DNA from: Fragum whitleyi
Taxonomy: Eukaryota > Mollusca > Bivalvia > Cardiida > Cardiidae
Direction of reading: 5' to 3'
Length of the DNA stretch: 64,000 nucleotides
NCBI GenBank assembly: GCA_948146395.1
Contig: OX411543.1
Span: forward strand, 59,387,689 to 59,451,688
Shown: in pieces, positions 21,601 through 31,790 of the stretch
Numbering within the stretch: position 1 is the first letter of the stretch
Layout of the letters: each line of letters opens with the position of its first letter
Notes under the pieces: generated by a model
Told to the model about the DNA's origin: nothing
Seen by the model: the letters and a program-made list of their open reading frames with translations, nothing else
Databases searched by the model: none
Program-made: the position numbers and the translations under genes

Positions 21601-24098
21601 GTTTCAATGTTTCAATGCAATTCGCCCTTTAGTTGCTGCGATATTGAGCGGACAAGAAAATGCTACAAACGGATTGAACCAACAGACGGACAGACCGACC
21701 GACGAGCTGACTCCTATGTAACACCCCCCGCCCCGCCCCCCCCGCCCCGCCCCGAACATAGTTTAGGGGGGTATAATGAATCTTTACTTATTGGGAATAG
21801 TCAAATCATGATTAAGGTTAAGGTATGTCAGCCAAAGCGTGTTGCCAGAGCACACAGGAGTTAGAACCTGCTTATTTTCATGCTAGGATCAATTGATAAA
21901 AAGGAACTGAAATAAACATGATTTACCCCCGTTGGCAATTTTTATGTCCATGTAAACAGATGAGCCAGTACAAGACATTTTAAACAATCTAAAACGTCAA
22001 GCAAAGACTCTGGCCAGCCTGTGCTTCCGCACAGTCTGGCCAGAGTCTTAATTTTACAATCGATAGATTGATAAGGTCTAGAACTATCTCTAGACAGAAT
22101 TCAATCTTTTTTCTACACCTGGCTGCTGTCCAGACCAGTCAATGTTTCAACTAAAGACATGTAAAAATGTTGGAAATGTCACGCATTAGCTCAGATATTA
22201 CGTACGTTTTTCGACATCCCTCGGTTCAGAAGTCGGTATGCCTTCGGCACTCCATAGTTAGTTTTCTCCATATTGTTGTAAAATATGAGATACTGAGGAT
22301 TACTAAAATTATATTTCATGGCCGCTTCTTGTTCCGATTTAATGTGGTTGCGGTTAAATTTTGTTTGCCAATATCTAGCTCCGGTTTCTTTCGACCACTT
22401 TGAATTATCAACTTCCTCTGGAGTTATACTTAATGTTTCGAAACGGTTCCCTACACCATTGATATCCATGTCAACTTTGAAATTAAACATGTGATGATGT
22501 AAACTTCCGGTCATGTGTTCGCGTAACCGGAAACCGTACGGATCCTCCCTCGGGGACCTGAAAGCTGTTAGAATATATCCGGTGGACGATACTGACACTT
22601 CAATTGCACCATTTTGATGGAACACAAAATCAAATATGTAGTCATAGTTCACCACCGTTGTAATAGTCCTTACAGTAAAGACAATATCTGACATACCACC
22701 ATAAACACTATTTTTACCAAAACTAGTAAGGTGACGTCGTAAAGGCTTAGCTGTGTCATGTTCAAAGACACAAAATGCTCGATCAAACGTAATCGGTTCT
22801 TCAGAAAACTCTAGCGAAAACGTAGCCGGAATAAAAGTAGAGTGTTTTGGACAATCGCTTCCAGGAACTAAAGACCTTGCCTTGCTTCCTATCAATGCTA
22901 CACTATCAATGTAATCAGCAAATCGATTTGAAGGATTCTCAGCGGAATAATACACCGCAATTTCCTGAAGACTTAGTTCATACACAATACGATCATTCTG
23001 GAAACGAATATCGTATAATTGTGGACCTGATATTGAAGACATCCTGAGATCAAATTCCCATCCAATGTAGGAAACATGGCGACCCTTTATGGCATAACGT
23101 TTACCGGCAGGTTCAAATTGAGTTGGCGCTGGGCGTGATACTTCCGGATACATGGTTCCATGCCTAGACATCGTCGCAAATGGGTCGGTCTTGACATCCG
23201 GGTAGGTTAGTCTAGTTTTCCTCAAAGAACCGTCAGTGTAAGCTCTTTTTAGCCTGTCTATTGATGTAAATATTTCTCCCGCGTGGTATATTCTATCTAT
23301 TTTGTATAAATTTGGATCTTTACTCGTTAGATCTAAAAGAACCATGAAGTCAAGTGGATAAAGAGACCAGAATTCCACCATTGGTGTCAACCAAAACCAC
23401 ATCTTTCTGGTCATTGGTTCTCCACTGGATGCAGAACTCATTGGTGTAATCATTCCAAAGTCTAGACAATTATCAACACAGTCGAAAAACTGTCCACCAT
23501 AGCTTTCCTTAAAGATATTCCTAACTTTTGAATGCAATTCTGATTTTAAGAGCATAACTGCTGCTATGAGCTCTGGTGATGTCAATGGACGATATCTGAA
23601 AGGCAATGTTTTCTGATCCTTCTTGTAAATTGGGTTAGGCAAAGGACCAACGGTATATTCTTCTACATAAGGCTGTGGCTTATCTCCCCTGAATATGACC
23701 ACGTGAGCATCACGTGAAGGTGGCTCTTTGTCGTTATCTAGATATCGTAACGTAATTTCCTTATTTGGAATTTTCAGTTCAATGTTGTATATATAGCTTT
23801 CATTACATTGAATTTCTGATGCTTTTACTAGATTTAAATCGTCCTGACTGTAAAGGAATTCTTTTACACGTAAGATTTCTTCTGAGGTGAGATCATAAAA
23901 TGGTGATAGGACATTTGGATGTGATAAGTCTATTGATTGATCATTTGCTGAGCATGTATCAGAGTTTTGCTCTTTCATCGGTTTTACTATGACAATCACT
24001 AGAGCTATTATAAGTACAATACACAGTAAACAGAGTAATCCAACCACAATACGGAACCTCCCGATTTGACGTCGATATTTTATAGTGGCCTCCTCCAT
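15675..24098 (-). CDS. membrane copper amine oxidase (AOC type), 797 aa, catalytically complete
   Basis: Oxidatively deaminates primary amines to aldehyde, H2O2 and ammonia (family knowledge). Coding exons, in transcript order: 22206-24098 (631 codons), 20373-20552 (60 codons), 15675-15995 (106 codons plus stop), all phase 0. Donors are GTACGT and GTTAGA; acceptors are TTGTAG and TTCCAG. Residues 17-38 are a single N-terminal membrane anchor with a short cytoplasmic tail, as in vertebrate AOC3. The active site is intact by alignment to human AOC3: topaquinone precursor Tyr485 in N-Y-D-Y, catalytic base Asp398 (Asp386), Tyr384 (Tyr372), copper ligands His534, His536 (HHH) and His703 in 'HHIPH'. 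Calcium-site residues Asp543, Asp545 and Asp692 and the paired cysteines around 'GSDCP' and 'FCVFE' are present. The one large first exon matches the vertebrate AOC layout. A 5' UTR intron ends at the CAG just before the leader. Substrate is not predictable. Confidence 0.93.
16064..16541 (+). mobile_element. element C copy 1, in amine oxidase 1 intron 2
   Basis: Begins 'atgacctacgttgccgaag' and 'tgaaataaccccgttgaatg'. Contains two TGACGTCA-type octamers (about 16288 and 16310) and a hairpin made of 'aacagataaaaactcggcg' and 'tcgtttttatctg'. Ends 'gaccactcattcaatatcc'. Interrupted by an 83-bp palindrome at 16130-16212. Copies: 19100, 37065 and 42190. Confidence 0.75.
16130..16212. mobile_element. 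83-bp hAT-like hairpin insertion with 8-bp target duplication
   Basis: The ends CAAAGGGGTCCG and CGGACCCCTTTG are exact inverses. The arms continue inward through 'AAATAACCCCCCACCACCAT' to a short AT loop, so nearly the whole insertion is one palindrome. The octamer GGTGTTAT is found immediately on both sides (16122-16129 and 16213-16220), while uninterrupted element C copies have it once. The 8-bp duplication and CA...TG ends suit a hAT-type non-autonomous element. Confidence 0.85.
16542..18169. other. intron 2 of amine oxidase 1, unassigned part
   Basis: AT-rich intronic DNA. Short open frames at 16823-17017, 17142-17390 and 17929-18120 show no similarity I recognise. Confidence 0.4.
18170..18572 (-). 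mobile_element. MITE-A copy, complete
   Basis: 'TACAGTTAACAACAATCGTA' left end; central hairpin 'aaagggaggtaatccaatgt', 'gttcaggatgaacaaaatta' and 'gatattaattacctccctt'; right end 'cacgatgtcacttactgta'. Lies in intron 2 of amine oxidase 1. Confidence 0.85.
19100..19512 (-). mobile_element. element C copy 2, uninterrupted
   Basis: Opposite orientation to the 16-kb copy. Carries the 'cagataaaaacgaggctacg' / 'ccgagtttttatctg' hairpin, 'aattgacgtcacaaaatata', 'ggacgtcattttcg', the single octamer in 'gcaataacacccgtg' and the end 'cgcgacgtaggtcatattat'. It serves as the empty-site reference for the 83-bp insertion. Confidence 0.75.
19519..19653. mobile_element. MITE-H, 135-bp hairpin element
   Basis: Left arm 'ATTAGTACTTAGTGTTTTGT', right arm 'AAAATACACTAAGCACGTAT'. 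The inner parts 'aaaaaaatctaac' and 'gttagatattttttc' also pair, giving an imperfect palindrome over the whole length. Directly abuts element C copy 2. Confidence 0.6.
19903..20343 (+). mobile_element. MITE-A copy, 29 bp from the exon 2 donor of amine oxidase 1
   Basis: 'TACAGTTAGTTACATCGTGA' to 'ACGATGTTGTTAACTGTA'. Central hairpin 'aaagggaggtaatacatatc', 'gttttattcatcctgaacaa' and 'gatattagattatccccc'. The right end stops 29 bp before the exon 2 boundary at 20373, so it sits just inside intron 2. Confidence 0.9.
20553..22205 (-). other. intron 1 of amine oxidase 1
   Basis: Holds a (CA)n run at about 21269-21291, a fragment of the 'ggacagaccgacc' type dispersed repeat (to about 21770) with C-rich stretches, and a hairpin at 22011-22057 with arms 'AAGACTCTGGCCAG' and 'CTGGCCAGAGTCTT'. 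A 'gttggaaatgtcacgca' phrase near 22168 recurs at 51137 and 59656, beside coding exons of other genes. Confidence 0.6.
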
Positions 24099-24109
24099 AT
24101 TTGGACCAT
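24099..24109 (-). promoter_or_regulatory. 5' leader of amine oxidase 1 with an out-of-frame upstream AUG
   Basis: On the minus strand an acceptor TTTCAG is followed by ATAC and then an ATG 11 nt upstream of the main ATG, in another frame, reading 9 codons past the true start to a stop. The paralogue at 44380 has an upstream ATG at exactly the same 11-nt offset. Confidence 0.5.
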
Positions 24110-24529
24110 GTATCTGAAACGATAGTCGAAAGAATTATTTTTCATGGGAGAATCGATTTGGATAGATTATGACATTGTGTTATCATTTGCATAATTTTAG
24201 GTATGTCCATAAAGATTCATGCTTTCTGATAAAAGAAAACAAGACTGAGTACGTACCTATTTTGAAAGTTACCGCAAATACTAGCCTCATTGACAATTTG
24301 TTTCTTCATGGAGAGAGCGATGTATTTTGTTCCATAAAATAAGGTAATAAGGTATAATAAGACTTTTTTATGGTTTTCATTATTAAAAAAATGGAATCAA
24401 ATCCAAATCACACTCGTGATTGCCATCGCATCTTCATACAAAAGACAAGTTTTTTTTAATTTTGGACTTCCAAGAATTAATAAAACTCTCTTCAACTCTC
24501 AGAAAACTTTTTTGCGCCTATCAAAAAGA
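24110..24529. other. upstream region of amine oxidase 1, no promoter recognised
   Basis: Probably 5' UTR intron and upstream sequence. No core promoter motif can be called. Confidence 0.35.
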
Positions 24530-24532
24530 GAC

Positions 24533-24564
<32 letters not shown>

Positions 24565-24567
24565 AAG

Positions 24568-24622
<55 letters not shown>

Positions 24623-24624
24623 AT

Positions 24625-24659
<35 letters not shown>

Positions 24660-24692
24660 GGAGAGAGAGAGAGAGGGGGGGGGGAAGAAGGA
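24530..24692 (+). repeat. (GA)n microsatellite with G-run end
   Basis: About 160 bp of GAGA interrupted by single A or T changes, ending in a run of G. Long open frames in several frames (Arg/Glu or Ser/Leu repeats) are produced by the repeat and are not genes. Confidence 0.95.
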
Positions 24693-24789
24693 GAAATAGT
24701 ACATCTAGCGATACTTCATTATCTCCCGTGAAAAAAAGGTATTTCCTGTTTTTGAAAGAAATGTTGATCAGTATGTCCGATTTTAAAGT

Positions 24790-24922
24790 GTATTTAACCG
24801 GCTTGGAGCGTTTTGACTGGCTGAGTGAGTGTTGAGAAAGAATAAATGAAGTGATAAGTGAGTGATTTGAATGTTTATGGTCGAAGTTAATGTCACTTTC
24901 ACAATGATACTAATTGTACCTC
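24790..24922 (-). mobile_element. partial MITE-A (one end)
   Basis: 'ggcttggagcgttttgactg', 'gctgagtgagtgttgag', 'agtgagtgatttgaatg' and an end 'gtcactttcacaatgatac' match the outer part of MITE-A. Confidence 0.5.
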
Positions 24923-25483
24923 ATAGAAGCTGGGTTTATCCCCTCTCACACACTCCTTGCATACAATGTTATTTCAAAGCTCGACAAGCTAGCTGCTCCT
25001 GTGATAACATGATATCATCTCCGACATAAATATCATTAACCTGAAGCGGTCTATTGGTCCATTTTGGGTGAGTATTTTAAGATACGATATCATCGACGAA
25101 AAAATCAGCTTGCTAAAGGGACCAAAGAATCTGTCGTTCATGGCGTCACAGGCTGTAAGAACGGTTATAAAGTTTATTTTTGAAAACATAATAGCACGTG
25201 TATATTTTATTGAAATAGATAATACGTAATATTGTTTAAGAAAAAAATACATTCATGTATATTTCAAGAGGATGACACCACTCCACCCATCCCCCCTTTC
25301 ACCCCCCATAAATTGTCAAATTGAAATGAAGGTGCACTTACTATCTTAGATATTTTAATTAAAAATTTGGAATTTCAGCAGCAATTATCATTCCGTTCAT
25401 TAATCTTCAAATTCTCACGAACGAGGTTAAAACACCGATGGGTATCGAGATGCGTGTGTATATGTGAAGTGTCAGATAACTCG

Positions 25484-25920
25484 TACAGTTAGATACAAGG
25501 TGAAAATGACATTCATCTCATCCCAAACGATTTCAAATCGCTTACTCAGCGCTCCATTTATTCATTCTAAACACTCACTCAACCCATTCAAAAACGCTTC
25601 AAAATGACTTTAAAAGATAAAACCAATAACTACATTAAAAAGAAATATAAAAAGAAAAAAATCGCGATTTCACTGACAAAATTGAATTTGTAAGCGTCTG
25701 ATTGATTTTTAGAAATTAAAGAATTAGAAAGCTATTGACTTGTATATTTATTAAAGGGAGGCAATAAATATCGCTAAGCATGTTCATCCTGAACAAAATT
25801 TGCGATATTGGATTACCTCCCTTTAATTATACTCAAAACTCACTCCACACATTCATTCAATTTCGTTCACAATCATTCAAAATCATACAAATTGTCAATT
25901 TCACGATGTTGTTAACTGTA
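25484..25920 (+). mobile_element. MITE-A copy, complete
   Basis: 'TACAGTTAGATACAAGGTGA' to 'TTTCACGATGTTGTTAACTG' plus TA. Central hairpin 'ttaaagggaggcaataaata', 'gttcatcctgaacaaaattt' and 'ggattacctccctttaa'. Confidence 0.9.
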
Positions 25921-26414
25921 AGATTTGATAAACAAATAAGAACAATCATGTGACACATTCCTCTTTTAACCTAAGAATTTGTAACATTAATGCGTCTCTT
26001 TTTTATTTTTTTGAAACATTAAACACATGCACGCACAAGTCGTTGGTATGGGCCTTACTACCATTACGCACATTACGCATGTGCGTAATATAAATAAATC
26101 CTCTTTGGAAGACTTCGTTGATGAATGATAAAAACATCGAAACTACAGTTATTTGAAGCTTTAGTAGCGATGATTTGATTATTCACCAACGCTCAAATCA
26201 TAGAAAAGTGAAATGGACCGAGGACATTCATCTTTTGTCACAGTCCACATATCGCCTTTATCCTATATATTTTATGTTGGTCGCCTCCTTATAAGTTTAA
26301 AATCGTACGTATCGTGCGTATAAGTTTTAAAATCCTGCTTACGTCTATGGTTAGTGGGCTACCAAAATATCGTCTCTAAAGCTTTTTTCAGCTGCAATAA
26401 CGGAAGAAACGTTT

Positions 26415-26552
26415 CCAGAAAATGCGTTCAGGATCACCAAACGGTACAAACAGTTTTCCGCTTATACCTCGCTTTGCACGCAGGTGCACTTGCAAAGCGG
26501 GATATAATTGGAAAACTGTTTGCACCGTTTGGTGATCCTGAACGCAGGGCAG
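26415..26552. mobile_element. MITE-B palindromic element
   Basis: Arms 'ATGCGTTCAGGATCACCAAA' and 'TTTGGTGATCCTGAACGCAG'; inner arms 'AAACAGTTTTCCGC' and 'TTGGAAAACTGTTTG'; centre 'CTTTGCACGCAGGTGCACTT'. Almost perfectly self-complementary. Confidence 0.88.
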
Positions 26553-27270
26553 GTGTATGAGATATAAATGTAATTACAACATTTTGTTAACGTTTCGTAT
26601 TAACATTTACACACATTATTCAATTCAAAATCTATTAAATTGTTAACTTTAATAGCGTGTCATCTTACCCTTTGAAATCCCTATAGAAAATAGCTCTATA
26701 AGTTTTGGTTTCGTTCTAATCCATTTGAATTATAAATCTGATTTATGGCATTCTCTATAAATTTGCAGTAGTAGCCTAAGCCCTAAGTTATGTTTAAACT
26801 AAATGATCCAATTATTCTAAATAATATACGTACACATTCTAATGCATTCAACAGTGCGTGTTATTTCTCTACATACACGATTTGATTTACAATTTATAAA
26901 TCATTTACCATTCACGGATTACAGATTCTCAGTTGAATAATCAGTGTTACAATAAATTACTTGTTATAATATGCGCTTTCTGACTTTTGTATCAACATTA
27001 TCTGCATTTAGAATCATCATTTTGATACCAAAAGGAAAGAACAGTGGTATTCGTCAAATAGATTATATAGTGTCTTGTCTTTTTTCACTACGTTGCATTC
27101 TCACACAGGTCATTTTATCTTAATCAAGAAACAGAAAAATAATAATGGTACTTATAAAACTAATAATAATAATAATAATAAAAATCGAATGATAATAATA
27201 TTATATATGATAATGGAAATAATTATGATAATGATAAAAGGATGAAAATTATCTTTTTTCATTTACCAAC
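26553..27270. other. no gene seen
   Basis: AT-rich DNA with a short (TAA)n run at about 27160-27180. Confidence 0.4.
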
Positions 27271-27289
27271 AACAGCGTGTACAAAGTCA

Positions 27290-27935
27290 TAGATGAGCGT
27301 CCCGATTTCTTTTCATCCATTCAAAGCACTTACTTTAACCATTCAGAAACACTCCGAAATCATTCCAAAGAGTGTTTCAGAAGCCATGTCACTGATTTAC
27401 AACTTTTTTTATACTGATTTGCATAATTTCGAATCAGAAAGTTTAAGCTTATAGAGTCGCTCTCGAAAACCCAATCCTGATGTTTTCACGTTTCTGAGAG
27501 AAGACCGTGGTTTATGTCTACTGCTTCCCAATTCTACAGCTGAGTGGACCTGTGCTGGCTATTTTTTGTGTTTTGCCTATGATCTTACCCCAACGAAGGT
27601 CGGACTCGAACCACAGGCCTCCAGGTCACGAGTCGAGCGCCTTTGACACCAGGCCAGGCAATTAACACTTTCATTCAAATCGAATTAATTTCTTTTAGCT
27701 GGTGATGATTTCGAAGCGTCGGTAAAGACACGCCAATCTTTTTATAGAAGAGGAACGTATATTTACATGTTTCTTGAAAGGGATGTAACGTTAAATTCGT
27801 CCAATTTACGACATAAGCGAAATGATATTAACTCTCTTATTAATTATTCAAAACTCTCTCTACACACTGATTCAATTTCATTCAAAAGTCATTTAAAAAT
27901 TATTCAACTTGTCAATTTTACGATGCTTCTAACCA
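27290..27935 (+). mobile_element. degraded MITE-A with a nested SINE
   Basis: 'ccattcaaagcacttacttt' on the left and 'attcaatttcattcaaaagt' plus 'gtcaattttacgatgcttct' on the right are MITE-A. The middle is interrupted by a SINE at about 27505-27665. Confidence 0.55.
27505..27665 (-). repeat. tRNA-derived SINE, minus strand
   Basis: On the minus strand it starts GCCTGGCCTGGTGTCAAAGG, with a B-box 'GGTTCGAGTCC' about 45 bp on, then a body containing 'acagctgagtggacc' (plus-strand text) shared with the 37.8-kb SINE. Confidence 0.6.
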
Positions 27936-28225
27936 AAACTTTTTCTAACTGTTCCTAAATTTATTTAACTAAATTTAACTAAAGATGCGCCATCCAAAAT
28001 ATGAAATTTGTAACCAACTTTATCGTATGGGTAGTCATGGCAGTGACATAATCTAGAAGTCATTTCAGGACATATGAAACTCATTGATAAGATTAAACAA
28101 ATAACACAGGTGATACAGAAATAAACCCTGTCTAAACTAAATTCAAATTTGAGTAGCTATTCCCTGTATGAGCATTGCAGACAACTTAAGATATAGACAA
28201 ACCAGTTCCTTGCGTGTCGTCTAAT

Positions 28226-28652
28226 TACAGTTAAGAACATTGTGAAATTGACAAGGTGAATGATTTTGGAATGATTAAGGAATGAAATTGAATGAATATG
28301 TGGAGCGAGTTTGAAGTGAATTTAATTAGAGGTAATCCAATATTGCAAATTTTGTTCAGGATGAACAAAATAAGCGATATTAATTACCTCCCTTTAATAA
28401 AATATGCATACAGGTTCCATAAATGGCTACCTATTTCTCCTAGAACCTATCAGGCGCTACAATTTGAATTTTGTTAGTGAAATCGCGATTTTTTTCTAGC
28501 TTTATCTATTTTGAATGACGTTGTTGATTCTATCTTTATCAGTAAGTTTGGAGCGATTTTGAATGGTTTGAGTGAGTGTTTGGAATGAATGAATGGAACG
28601 TTGAGTAAGCGATTTAGAATGGTTTTGATTGAGATGATTGTTAATTTCATGG
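28226..28652 (-). mobile_element. MITE-A copy, right end truncated
   Basis: 'TACAGTTAAGAACATTGTGA' start; central hairpin 'agaggtaatccaatattgc', 'gttcaggatgaacaaaataa' and 'gatattaattacctccctt'; stops after 'gattgttaatttcatgg'. Confidence 0.8.
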
Positions 28653-28769
28653 AAAATGGGACGCTTATGTACCCTCAAAGATGCGGATTATCTAGATGGA
28701 CCGTTTTGTCAAATACGAACATAATACATTTCTAGTTAAAACAATATTTAGTTCGCAAATTAAGGTAGT

Positions 28770-28914
28770 GGACCTGTAATAGTTTCGTAACGTTTCGGAA
28801 GTCGTGAACTTTAACAGTGTTAACCGAGGTTTCTTAATGGTTTTCATAAGGAAACCTCGGTTAACATAGTGAAAGGTCATGTGATCTAAAATGTTGCGGA
28901 ACTATAACGGGTCC
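28770..28914. mobile_element. MITE-F, 145-bp full hairpin
   Basis: Ends 'GGACCTGTAATAGTTTCGTA' and 'CGGAACTATAACGGGTCC' are inverted repeats, and an inner perfect pair 'TTAACCGAGGTTTC' / 'GAAACCTCGGTTAA' surrounds a 17-bp loop. Confidence 0.7.
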
Positions 28915-30655
28915 TCAAGCTTAGGTCCTTAATTCAGGTTTTCGAAGACAAACAGTCGGTCAGAAAGCCGTACAGACAGACGGGCGCCGATAGCAATCGA
29001 TTCGGGGGGCTTGAAAGTACCCATGATTCTTTGACTAGTTTTTCAACCTACGGATATTCTAGCAAAGTTAGGTAATTTCTGTATACGTTAAAAATGGTCA
29101 CTACAGCACAGTAGATAAAGTATGCGTTTTTACCCTGAAAACAACATCTATCATACAAATGCAGACCAATCTGTAATGGTTCAATCGAATTGGGACGAGA
29201 ATTTTCGATCACATGATCGCAGGCAATTATTTCGTAATCAGAATGTATCATATAATAATTATATAATAACTTATAGGCAAAAATGAGATTGTTATAATTA
29301 TTGTCTGTTTTTAAAATCGATAGCTTAAAATCAGTGAAACATTGTGTTAATTCTTGCGTGTAGTGGAATTGTGGAACAGTTAAAGGATGCCAAAAAAAGA
29401 GTGTTATCACAAAAGTGAAATTATGTTTAGTTATTAAGTTAATACGGCGAACAAATTCGTTTAGATGTTAAGACCTTACATATACTCCTTCAACAAAGTC
29501 TAAAGTCCAAATGATATACTTTAATTTACAGCTGTGGGATGAAGGCCAAAACAAGTGGTATTAAATCTAATGTCTGACATTTTAATTGATGATCTTACCT
29601 TGATTTAATCCTTATCTAGCCAAATGTAAACAAACTCCAGTATATACTCGATGGCTGAGTTACAGTTTATCATTCTGATCCGTCACGGGAAAAGGGCTAA
29701 CGGCAAAAATGCGAAAATTATCTTTCCAAGCACGCACAAATTAACTTAAATGTAGCTAATTTTCTATGCTTTTTAAAGTTCACCTGAGCACAACGTGCTC
29801 AAGGGGAGTTTTAGGATAACCCTGATTCCGTCGTCCGTCATGGCTCGTGCGTCGAGTGTCAGCAACTTTCTTAAAGCTTCTTCTCCTCCTAACCCGCTAA
29901 GCCAATTTCAATGGAATTTTGGCAGAATGTTCCCTGTGTGACCAACTTCAAAAAGTGTTCGTAAAATTTTGATTGACCCATAGACATTGGCGTGGCCAGA
30001 CGAGGCTTATTTGGAGCCCAAAGTCTTTAAATGAAATCTTCTTCTGAACCTCTGGGCCGATTTGAATGAAACTTAACCAAAATGTTCCTTGGCTGACCCT
30101 CTTAAAAAGTTGTTCGCAAAATTTTGATTTGCCCATAATTATGGGCGTGGCAAGGCGGGGCTTAGTTTGAGGCCGAAACCTTTGAACGACCCCCCCCCAT
30201 GAACCCCTAAGCCGATTTTCATGAAACTTTACCAGAATGTTTCGCGGATGAACCTTGTTATAAATTGTGCAAGAAATTCTGATTGGTCCATAAATATGGG
30301 CGCGGTAGGCTAGGGCTCATTTTGAGCCCGAAATCATTGAACGTCATTTCCTCAGGAACCACTTGGCCGATTTCAATGGAACTTTTCTAGAATGTTCCTT
30401 GGGTGACGCTCTTTAAAAAAAATTTGCAAAAATTTGATTAGCCCCTACATAAGGGCATGGCCGGTCTGGGCTTAATTTGAGCCCGAAACCTATGAACGAC
30501 ATCTCCTTCGGAACCACTGGGCCGATTTCAATCAAACTTTGCTTTACCAGAATGTTCCTTGTTTGCACATTTTTGACTAGGACACAAATATGGGCGTGGC
30601 AGGACTTTGCTTATTTGAGCCCGAAGTCTTTAAACATCTTCTCCTCAGTAGCCTA

Positions 30656-31098
30656 TACAGTTAGTTACATCGTGAAATTGACATTCATCTCAATCAGAAT
30701 CATTCTAAATCGCTCATTCGGCGCTCCATTCACTCATTCAAAACACTCACTCAAACCATTCAAAAACGCTCCAAACTTAATGAAAAAAATATAAAAAAAA
30801 CTTCGTTCAAAATAAAAAATAGCTGGGGAAAAAATCTTTATTTCATTGAATTTATTGAAATTGTAAGCGTCTGATTAGATGTTGCAGAAATAGGGAGCTA
30901 TTTGTAGAACATTTATGCATTTTTTATTAAAGGGAGGTAATTAATATCGAAAATTTTGTTCTTCCTGAACAAAATTTTCGATAATGGATTACCTCCCATT
31001 AAATTCACTCAAAACCCGCTCCACACACTCATTCAATTTCATTCCTAGATCATTCAAAAATCATTCACCTTGTCAATTATACGATGTTGCTAGCTGTA
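30656..31098 (+). mobile_element. MITE-A copy, complete (reference copy)
   Basis: 443 bp from TA-CAGTTAGTTACATCG to 'GATGTTGCTAGCTGTA'. Terminal inverted repeats about 28 bp with a few mismatches; central hairpin 'ttaaagggaggtaattaata', 'cgaaaattttgttcttcctg', 'aacaaaattttcgataatgg' and 'attacctcccattaa'. Confidence 0.93.
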
Positions 31099-31284
31099 GG
31101 TAGATTTCAACTCGACTTGGCAGAAATGTTCTCTTAGGTAACCCTTCTCAAAAACTTGTTTGTTGAATTTCTGTTCCTTGGTTGACCCTACTCAAACCTT
31201 GTTCATGGATTTTTGATTGACTTTCAATGTGGGCCTGGCAGGACAGGGCAGGGCTTGCGTTAGGCAGAAAATCTTTTTAACAGC

Positions 31285-31725
31285 TACAGTTAGATACATT
31301 GTGAATTTGACATTCACCCCAATCAAAACCATTCTAAATCGCCCACTCAGCGCTCCATTCTTTCATTCCAAACACTCACTCAAACAATTCAAAAACGCTC
31401 AAACCCATTTAAATATATAGAATAATCAACGTCATTCAAATTAAATTTTGATTGAGAAAAATCGCGATTTTACTAACATAATTCAAATTATTAGCGTCTC
31501 ATAGGTTCTTGAAGAAATAGGAAGCCATGCATAAAACTTGAATGTTTTTTTTATTAAAGGGAGGTAATCAATGTCGCAAATTTTGTTCATCTTGAACAAA
31601 ATTTACGATATAGGATTACCTCCCATTAAATTCACTCAAAACTCGCTCCACATACTCATTCAATTTCGTTCCTTAATCATTCCCAAATCATTCATCTTGT
31701 CAATTTCACAATGTTGTTAGCTGTA
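31285..31725 (+). mobile_element. MITE-A copy, complete
   Basis: 441 bp from 'TACAGTTAGATACATTGTGA' to 'CAATGTTGTTAGCTGTA', with the same central hairpin ('attaaagggaggtaatcaat' / 'gattacctcccattaa'). Confidence 0.93.
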
Positions 31726-31790
31726 CTCCTCAGTAACCAATGGGCAGCATATTTTCACTTTGAATTCTTGGAATAATGCCTCCTCTTCAA

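Larger units (their letters stand above)
29780..31790 (+). repeat. long dispersed repeat with TCACCTGAGCAC start; two MITE-A inserted
   Basis: Starts 'gttcacctgagcacaacgtg' and 'ctcaaggggag', then several sub-repeats of 'ggccgatttcaatgaaact', 'cagaatgttccttggg' and 'atgggcgtggcaggac' (about 29900, 30050, 30200, 30360, 30520 and 31110). Two MITE-A copies (30656 and 31285) interrupt it. Open frames on either strand are repeat text. Confidence 0.75.

Noticed and set aside
22191..22205. Four extra codons at the end of the large amine oxidase 1 frame
   Set aside because: They are read-through into intron 1; the GTACGT donor and the phase-0 exon 2 give the continuation shared with the paralogue.
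24416..24835. 139-aa open frame rich in Arg/Glu
   Set aside because: It is the translation of a (GA)n microsatellite; frames on both strands are open for the same reason.
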